From Hypsibius dujardini (Eukaryota; Tardigrada; Eutardigrada; Parachela; Hypsibiidae): a DNA stretch of 30,771 nt. The stretch's first letter is position 1, and every line of letters starts with the position of its first letter. The notes below the pieces were generated by a model. The model had not been told where the DNA came from. It ran no database searches and saw only the letters and a program-made list of their open reading frames with translations. Location: the NCBI GenBank assembly GCA_001579985.1, contig LRSR01002710.1, positions 1 through 30,771 of the forward strand, in the 5' to 3' direction. Shown in pieces: positions 23,911 through 30,771 of the stretch. The position numbers and the translations under genes were made by a program.

Positions 23911-25859
23911 CTTCTTCCTCCCTCACAGACACCGCTTCCGTTCCACAAAAAACACACCACAATAGGCCGCCCCGTTGGCATTGACAAAGCCAATAATAGA
24001 ACAGCCGAGATCCGTCCCGTAACAACAAGTGGCGGTATGGATTTCACAAGAGGATCAATGTGAGAAAACGGGATCGACGACGACAACGTCAAGGGTGCCG
24101 TTTTATGGGCCGTTCATTCTTCAGAAACAAACGATCACACAGCAGCAGATCAACAAATCCAGCCTGCTTAGCTTTTTTCAAGAGAAGACTGTCGGAACGA
24201 GGTTATCGAATCCCGAAATCCCGATGAAATTGCACATGTGGAAGTGGAGAATGCGATGATGATGAAGAAGGCTCGATCGCGTCACGTCGCTCCTTCTTCC
24301 CCAGTGCAGATCTTCAGAGAGAACTTGATGATTCCAAACTGGTTGTCATTTTTTTCAATATCTAAAGCGAAAATGCAATGTTTTCAAAGTAACAGATTTA
24401 AAAAAAAGATTGTTTAAAAACGGCAGAAGAGCAGCACAAGACGATTTACCGCATGAAATTCGGCAGTTTCCGAAACAACAACAACTGCACTCTGTCTCTC
24501 ACCGTGCAGATAATCACAGAGATGAAGCCTGCAAAGGCAAAATCGTTTTTCCCTTCCTATAATCGGACAGGATGGAGGATGTTATCAAAAAGAGATTGGA
24601 AAAATAAACCAAGGAAAACGGAGAATGGAGGATAATAATAATACCACGTGTGTGTTTATCCCGAGCTTCGGAAAACAATCAGTGTGAAAGTTTATCGAGA
24701 AATGGGATGGAATCGATAAGTGCGGGATTAACTGTGATTTTTGTGTTGAAAACGCGACACACACTTACACTCACTCCGCGCAACAAACGTCCGTAAGGAA
24801 GTTATTAAATTCCGCGGAAAAATAGGAGAGATGGATGGGGGATGAACGTGACTTGCGTCTCGAGCGAGCAAAGAGAGAGATGGGAATGCGGAAAAGGGGG
24901 AAGAGGATAGCGTGTTATTACGGGGGTGCTTCCAAGGCAATTAGATGATGTCTCCCTTCTTCGTGTCGTGTGTATGCGACTGCGCGCCTATTTCAATGGA
25001 TTCCTGATGGGTTTTAAAGACGTCTGGCCGTTTTGCCTTTTATAGACGAGGCGGTTCGTCGGGAAACAGACGGACGGACGGAGGGTCGATAAAATGGGAG
25101 AGATAGAGCCTGGGGATGATGGGAGAGGCTGCATAAAATCGGTCTCGTCTCTTAGTTATCCGGGTCTGGGTTTGAGCTGTGTTTGCAGTGGTGTGTGTCT
25201 GGATGAGGGATGATAGGACAGGGAATGGGAGTAGTATATGTGGAAAGAAAGAAGACCGCAGGAGGCGGGACAAGGGACGGAGTATCGAGTATCGTTGATT
25301 GCGACAGGAAATCAAAAGATCACAACTTGGTTGGAAAAAAGACACGACATCCGCTCCTCTCCTGTCGTCGTGAAGAGAGAGAGTCGGAAAGAGAAGAGAG
25401 AGGCTCCGAGGCGAGAGCCGCGAGGCGAGACACACGAACGGAGAGTTTGTTGTTGTTATGGCGCGCCAAAAGCGACAGACGTGCAGAGTGCTTGCTGGTG
25501 AGCCAGATGGTGCAGCTCTGTTGACCAGTTCATCTGGTGACCGTGACCGCTGTTCGTGGCTCCTCTTGAATGACAGGACGTGGATGCTAATGCAGCGTGT
25601 AAAAGCCGCTATAATTGCGTTGTTTTCGTCTGAATATGCGTAGAAAATTGGGATCATCCCGACCCGTCCTACCAAAAGTGTAGTATTTTCTCCCAAACCA
25701 TATCAGTAAAGTTGGCAATGCTGCTTTTAATAGTAAAGTTGGAGAGATTGAATTGTTTTCCTGATATTTGTGTATGCATGAAAGATTTGAATTAATTTAA
25801 AATGAATAAGTTTAGAGAGTGTAGGTACTGCCGTTGAATTCTTACAAGTTAGTTACTGT
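23911..25859 (-). promoter_or_regulatory. Ccdc85: Region upstream of CCDC85: probable 5' UTR and promoter
   Basis: GC-richer and purine-rich (GAGAGAG near 25375-25410), with many CGs relative to the introns. A long minus-strand open frame (25040-25696) looks like simple-sequence noise or 5' leader rather than protein. The transcription start cannot be placed. Confidence 0.35.
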
Positions 25860-26402
25860 AGGGATGGCATCACATGTCAAACGTCAAATGCCAAATTAAA
25901 TTTAACCAAGTCTGTTTTTTATTTGAAATTCATTCGAGTTGATTTTGATTTGATTTTAGGTATTTTTAAGTCAATTTTTCTTCCCAAAACTCCGTAAATT
26001 CATACCTTTTCATCAGTTTGAGAGGACCTTTGGCCATTTTGTGACCAAACCCTGGGTCACACCCAGGGTTTCCATTCATTGGCGGACTTTGAAGTGAAGC
26101 TACCGGTATGGCGAATTGAGCAAGGATTGCCATCTAAATTTGAATGAATTGCGTGAGACCTGTTTTTAAATATCGATAAAACATAAAATCTGGAACGTAA
26201 CTTCTAATTTCTGTTTTATTAGGCAAAAAGGGTGATAAGGATGCAATGTACATTGCATATACCTAATTTTTTTCAATAATGTTTGTGACACATTAAACAT
26301 TCTCATAAATTGTAGTAGGGGACCACTTGTACAACTTCATGATGATCAAATGACTTTCAAAATCAATCAAATGTGTCTTTTCGTCATTTGATGCCATCCC
26401 TA
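25860..26402. mobile_element. Non-autonomous hAT-like element (543 bp) with perfect 8-bp TSD
   Basis: Inverted ends AGGGATGGCATCA / TGATGCCATCCCTA are flanked by GTTACTGT on both sides (25852-25859 and 26403-26410). The 8-bp duplication and AGGGATGGCA-type ends are typical of hAT elements. No transposase frame is present. An 11-bp perfect hairpin lies inside (26047-26071). Confidence 0.8.
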
Positions 26403-26944
26403 GTTACTGTACATGCCTGTCCACCCAGGTGCATCGTTGAATGATCTGAACTGACTCCTCCTGAGCTGAGGTCCATCTGACTACGATAGACGGTTTGCTG
26501 CTACGTACATTTACGGTCAAATGGTTATGAAAGGGTTACGCTTTCCCGGGGTATGTATCGTTTGTACAGTAAGTACCATGTGGCCGTGTGTGAGAGTCAT
26601 GCTACAGTCACACCCAATACGTCAAAACAGAAGAGCCCATTGTGGCTATTTGTTTTTTACAAAAGCAAAGAAAAAAGGTCGCATTTGACTGCAAAGGCAA
26701 TCGACACCTCAGCCTTTTCACCATCGCGTGAGCGGTTATAGTCCATTCGGGGTCGCGGTCATATATCATGATCCTTAATTACATGTGAGAGTAAAATACA
26801 TTTTCAAAGAATATCATTCATTTTCCCCCAAGAATTGCGGGTTCTTCTTTGTGCCTGAGGTTGTTTCGTCCTTCTTGCACAAATTCCACCTCGCGTAAAA
26901 TATTTGTCAACAAAATTGCAGCGAGGAACAGACTTGTAGGAGAG
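26403..26944. promoter_or_regulatory. Upstream region of the Spatzle-like gene
   Basis: Between the hAT-like element and the chosen start codon; presumably contains promoter and 5' UTR. A possible acceptor (AAATTGCAG, ending near 26921) could join an upstream leader exon. No core promoter element could be assigned. Confidence 0.35.
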
Positions 26945-27160
26945 ATGTTGTTCCCCACAGGAAGGGTCTTAATTTTTGCAGTTTCCCTGTTCATGTTGAT
27001 TGGAGCTGACGATCCGGCGGCGGTCAACAACCGGGTCACACTGTCCATAGTGCCTAAGCCGCAGTGTGCCCAGTCGACGACGTTGAGCTTCTGTCTGGAT
27101 GACGCTACTTATCCCAAGCAAGTATTTGTTTGCGGCAATCTTTTAGAACGCCTACAAAAG
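26945..27160 (+). CDS. Spatzle-like exon 1: signal peptide and prodomain start
   Basis: ATG 26945 places the hydrophobic signal core at residues 8-21; the same frame has an ATG at 26849, but that would bury the signal about 40 residues in. Donor AAAAG|GTAGTC at 27160/27161, phase 0. Confidence 0.8.
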
Positions 27161-30100
27161 GTAGTCTTGGTCTTTGTAAAGGATATTTTTAAAAAAAATT
27201 CCACCGGCTCTCTCTCCAGGGGCAAATTTTTTCTTTTTTAATGGCTCTCTGCGCAATAATGACTTGTATTATTAGTAACCCTAAAAATGATGAATGAAAA
27301 TCAAAATGGTAAAGCTAAGCATAAGACTGAACGTTCATTTTTCGATAAGGATTCCCAAATTTCCAATTAAAAATAAAATTTGTACTAAATTACTACTTAC
27401 TTAACTTTTATATTAAGAATATAATATATAATATATATAAATTATACTGTTCTAGCTTTCCACTTATATATTTCAGAATTAACATACCCAAATAAGCCCC
27501 ACCCTTTCTTAGAAACTCTCAAATTCTACCAAATGCTCACTGGGAATTTGTTTTTTTTAAATATAAGAAAAGTTTAATTTTCGCTGATTTTCTTAGTTAT
27601 TAAAATTTATGACTAAAGTGCTCAATTTTCATTTTCCTCATAGCTTCCAGCGGTTAGGGGTGCTCCGACTCCGGTTTTTTTTCTTTAGTTCACTCTTCTA
27701 CATTGTTAACAGCAGGATATACCCCACGATGATAAGATGAATGAATCACAGTTCTCAAAAAAAGAATACCGATAACATTTAAAATAATTCACAATGTACT
27801 AGACAAATTTTGAACAATAAAGTGCTGAAAATAACAAGCTGAAATAGTTTTGGTGACGTTTAATTTTTAGCGGAAGTCAAATTATAGTGTAATCGGCAAG
27901 ATTTGTTTCTGAAGTACAGTAATGGAAAATACTCAGGCTTGTATAAAAGAAAATAAATTCCATCGTTATTTAGATTATTTTACCAATTACCAGCAAGCTG
28001 ATATCCCATTTTATTTGCCTCAAAATAGCGACGATATTCAGCGAGAAATCAACGCAAATTACGGAGTCTTTTACAAAATGTACGCGGACGTAGCGAACCA
28101 GTCGACCGCCAGTCTCGTGGACGGACTGGGCGGGGAGGACGAAGCCAAGTACGACTACGCCTTCTACTACGGCGACCGAAGGAACAGTCTGTCGGGTTCC
28201 ACGTCCAAAGACCGTCCCGTCTACAGCAATTACGTCTTCCGGGACGATTACTACAAAGAGGGCGGATATGTCTGCCCCGCATTCATAGAGTACACGTCCT
28301 TGTTTCAAGCCACGAACGCGCGTGGAGAGTGGCAGTATATTGTCAACCTCAAACCCTGGACGCAAACAGGTACGCCCCAGTGTCCGACCAACTTTGTTTA
28401 CATCATGACGAATTATATGAATTGAAGATTTATTACATTTTTTTTACAGTCCGGTTGGAACAATGTTTTTATCCGCTCGCACCGTGCTCGTTCATGTCGC
28501 CGTCTTTCAAGACCCAGTGTGTTCAGAAGTACAGCTACCAGCGCCTCATCGCGTACGAGCCACACGGGTGAGACCTAATAAGGGGGAAACAGCGAATTAA
28601 AATTTAAAATTTAGACCGGTTTTTACGTCTATTGATGTCAAACTGAATGCGGCAATTTGCCAAAAAAAATTTGTTTGCATCAATTTCGCGGCACCACAAG
28701 GGTAAAATATTTGGAATTATAGCCGAGGGCTTTACACGGACATCTTTCGCCTACCCACCGCATGCAGCTGCTTCATCCGCCCGCTGAAATCGAGCCAATC
28801 GTTGGGTCTTCTCATGAGTGACGCGTCCCAAAGCATCGCCAGCAACAGTCCAAGCTATGCGCCATCCAACGCCATCACTAACGGATTTAAGCCCGTACGG
28901 GTTCGCGACCCGTCTGGACGCAGTTCGCCCGGTTACTCCCTGGCAGCATCACAGAGCTCCAACTCGTGGTACCCGGACAGCCAGCCAATGCTCATGGCCT
29001 CCTCTAGCAGATCTGACATTGAAGCGTAAGTTTTTCATATATGCCACTAAATAGATCCACTAACTCTAATTTCCGTTTGTAATTTTATAAAATAATAGAG
29101 CTAATTTAGTTAAAAAAATTAATATGTTCAAGTGCCACCAAGTACAAATTTTACTATTTTGAGCGAAATTTTGGATGATTATTATTTCAATACTAAACAG
29201 TTTAAAAAACAGCTTCCTTTTACGAAGCGAAGTTACGAATTGATAATGATCTTATAGTAATAACTAAAGCCTGAAGTATTCTACATTAGCGTTACAAACC
29301 TTATAAGACAAAAATCATCTTCCAAGTTCATAAAATTGCACGCATGTCGTAATTTGATTTAAACAAGCAACTCCAAAATATGTACCTCTCGCATTATAAA
29401 ATATTTTGAGAAATCTACAAAAAACATGTATTGTTTGATTATATCATATTATGTTTTATTTTATTTACATACTTTATGATATTTTATAGTTCGTATACTA
29501 ATTGCTGTAACAATCAGTATACGATATATTATACTCACAAGTTTTTCTAACCTTTCCGTTTTCTATTAATTAATATTTTCTTATCGGCAGTTTTTTCCTC
29601 TAGTAACTTAGACCTAATACTGTAGTTACTTCAACACAGTGCACATAAGACAGCATGTATACAAAGGCCAATTTGTTGGAAATTAGAGGCGTGCCGCCGC
29701 AGCAAGACTCGCGTCTGGTGGAGCGTCGCCGAGTTCGGCCGGACGGATTGAGCCTCTCCGACATCACCAGTGACCCGGAAGTTGATCTTTCATTCGGAAA
29801 CCCCGCGACCGGAGACTATCAAGGCACCAGTCGTGGCGGCGGCGGCGGCGGTCCTCCAATGTCCTACGATTCCCCATCCAATCACGGTCCACCCCAGACA
29901 GCCTACGACTCCCCGTCCTCGTATCAGCAGTCCAGGCAGCGTGGTGGCAGTGGAGGACCGCCATCGCAGTTCCAGGGCGACGAGTCGCATATGGAGCCGA
30001 GTTACAGTAATGGACCGTCACCGTACTCGGGAATGGGCCCGGACAATGGTGGTGGTGGTAATTTTAATGGTAATGGTAACGGCGATGGAAGAGGAATGAA

Positions 30101-30269
30101 CGGAAATTCCGGTGGCCCCGGCCCACGCATGTGGAATAACAACAACAACGGACCGCCGTCCGATAACAACGGCCCCCCGCAAGGTCCGCCAAGGAATGGT
30201 CAGTCGGGGGACTATCGTATGTCCCCAGGACCCGGTTACTACGATTACAATTCCGGGCAACGTAACTAA
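26945..30269 (+). CDS. Spatzle-like cystine-knot ligand with long C-terminal tail
   Basis: Spliced model: 26945-27160, 27994-28369, 28450-28567, 28723-29025, 29654-30269; phases match and the product is 542 aa. It starts with a signal peptide (VLIFAVSLFMLIGA) and a prodomain with the typical FC...YP motif (LSFCLDDATYP). The cystine knot covers roughly residues 165-255: GYVCPAF, GEWQYIVNLKPW, VRLEQC, PCSF, TQCVQKYSYQRLIAY, and YTDIFRLPTACSCFI. This matches the Spatzle fold (activated ligand of Toll-type receptors, secreted and cleaved from a prodomain). A dibasic GDRR lies in the prodomain; no perfect furin site was seen. Unusually, about 285 residues follow the knot: first Ser-rich, then Gly/Pro/Asn-rich. 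The knot is certain; inclusion of the last exon rests on splice phase. Confidence 0.88.
27161..27993 (+). other. Spatzle-like intron 1
   Basis: AT-rich, 833 bp in the preferred model; no other feature seen. Confidence 0.7.
27994..28369 (+). CDS. Spatzle-like exon 2: prodomain and first knot cysteine
   Basis: Preferred acceptor ATTACCAG ends at 27993 after a T-rich stretch; an alternative (ACTCAG, exon start 27937) adds 19 codons in the same frame. Donor ACAG|GTACGC at 28369/28370. It contains GYVCPAF and the EWQYIVNL strand typical of Spatzle knots. Confidence 0.8.
28450..28567 (+). CDS. Spatzle-like exon 3: cystine-knot core
   Basis: Acceptor TTTTTTACAG ends at 28449; donor ACGG|GTGAGA at 28567/28568. 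It encodes VRLEQC, APCSF and TQCVQKYSYQRLIAY, the central Spatzle signature. Confidence 0.93.
28723..29025 (+). CDS. Spatzle-like exon 4: last knot cysteines and Ser-rich tail
   Basis: Acceptor GAATTATAG ends at 28722; the donor is GC|GTAAGT at 29025/29026, and reading on without splicing stops at TAA 29029-29031 or nearby. It encodes LYTDIFRLPTACSCFI, closing the knot, then a Ser/Pro-rich tail. Confidence 0.9.
29026..29653 (+). other. Spatzle-like intron 4
   Basis: AT-rich, starts with a strong GTAAGT donor; the 3' end is either 29653 or 29686. Confidence 0.65.
29654..30269 (+). CDS. Spatzle-like exon 5: Gly/Pro/Asn-rich tail
   Basis: Two acceptors fit the phase: AAGACAG (exon start 29654) and GAAATTAG (exon start 29687). 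It encodes a basic segment (LVERRRVRPDG), an acidic patch (LSLSDITSDPEVDL) and about 170 residues rich in Gly, Pro, Asn and Tyr-Asp repeats, ending at TAA 30267-30269. It could instead be the end of a separate gene, but no other upstream exon or promoter is apparent. Confidence 0.65.
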
Positions 30270-30771
30270 TTTTATAAAAAAATGCTACAGATTTGTGTGT
30301 TGTCTAGGTTTGTTATTTTGTTATTTGACCAATCGCTCCAGAGCGATGGACTATCAATCCTTGCTTGCATTGCAAGACATTGTTTGTTTGGCATGACTGA
30401 TGGTAGTTTGTTACAATCCGGTAATTAAATGGCGGCGTTCGTCCCCTTCCGCATACTCTGGATGGTTTTGTTAAAGTTGAATGTTTTCAAGTCAAGTCAA
30501 ACCCGGAACTGCAGGGGTAAATCATTTACACGCTACCAATTTTTTAGTTTTCCAACCATTTCTCCGCGATACTTTTTTTAAAACTTGAAAATGAAATTCA
30601 ATAGTATAATCAATTATCTCTGTTAGAAAAGTTTTTCGATAACGGATTTTTTTTTGCGGAGGCTGTTGGGCGAGATGAACATTTTTTGTTGATAAGGTAG
30701 TTTGCGACGGTGACGCTGCAGGAGAAAAGCTGAACCTGCGCTTATTAAATCGGCAAGAGAAAGGCCAGCCA
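30270..30771 (+). other. 3' flank of the Spatzle-like gene
   Basis: No AATAAA was found near the stop. A dispersed repeat copy lies at 30500-30640; otherwise nothing recognised. Confidence 0.5.
30500..30640 (+). repeat. Dispersed repeat, copy B
   Basis: Same-strand counterpart of 18001-18140. Confidence 0.55.

Noticed and set aside
25040-25696. 218-codon open frame on the minus strand upstream of CCDC85
   Set aside because: Composition is Ser/Arg/Leu-rich and follows simple purine/pyrimidine runs, with no domain or signal recognised. It fits 5' leader or promoter DNA better than a protein.
26849-26944. Longer N-terminus for the Spatzle-like protein from ATG 26849
   Set aside because: It would put the hydrophobic signal about 40 residues from the N-terminus; ATG 26945 gives a standard signal peptide.
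29655-30269. Separate Gly/Pro/Asn-rich gene starting at ATG 29655
   Set aside because: The exon 4 donor is strong and phases fit a join to this exon; no promoter or signal peptide precedes ATG 29655. Kept as a stated alternative.

Overview
This is nuclear genomic DNA from a eukaryote with introns. The gene set is a Pax1/9 (Pox-meso type) gene, a Spatzle-like cystine-knot ligand, a CUB+ZP extracellular protein and a CCDC85 homologue. Spatzle ligands are known from arthropods and their relatives, so I infer a panarthropod (an arthropod or possibly a tardigrade); the species cannot be fixed from sequence alone. Exons are GC-richer, introns and spacers AT-rich. No tRNA, rRNA, CRISPR or bacterial gene was seen.

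Layout. (1) About 497-6699, plus strand: the 3' part of a CUB + zona pellucida (ZP) domain gene in five visible exons; the 5' end lies outside the window. Its introns carry three foldback (inverted-repeat) elements, including a 700-bp Harbinger-like MITE with a TAA target duplication and an approx. 835-bp near-palindrome. (2) 6700-15000: an approx. 8 kb spacer with no credible coding gene, full of foldbacks, hAT-like MITEs, diverged tandem duplications and microsatellites. It sits upstream of Pax and may hold its regulatory DNA. (3) 15768-19691, plus strand: Pax1/9 in four coding exons (418 aa); the first coding exon contributes only ATG plus one base. (4) 19692-20961: a degenerate GACA/GACG minisatellite between the convergent Pax and CCDC85 3' ends. 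(5) 23910-20962, minus strand: a CCDC85-family gene in six coding exons (276 aa). (6) 25860-26402: a non-autonomous hAT-like element with a perfect 8-bp target duplication. (7) 26945-30269, plus strand: a Spatzle-like ligand in five exons, with a cystine knot followed by an unusually long Ser- then Gly/Pro/Asn-rich C-terminal tail.

The exon structures were built by hand from splice signals. For all four genes the intron phases match at every junction and the summed coding lengths divide by three, which is strong internal support. The four genes are not an operon and need not work together: they are a transcription factor, a cell-junction coiled-coil protein, a Toll-type ligand and a matrix/cuticle-type ZP protein. 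The most notable points are the tailed Spatzle-like ligand, the split Pax start codon, the cysteine-poor ZP-C module, and the dense set of foldback elements, three of which lie in introns and would be transcribed as long hairpins.
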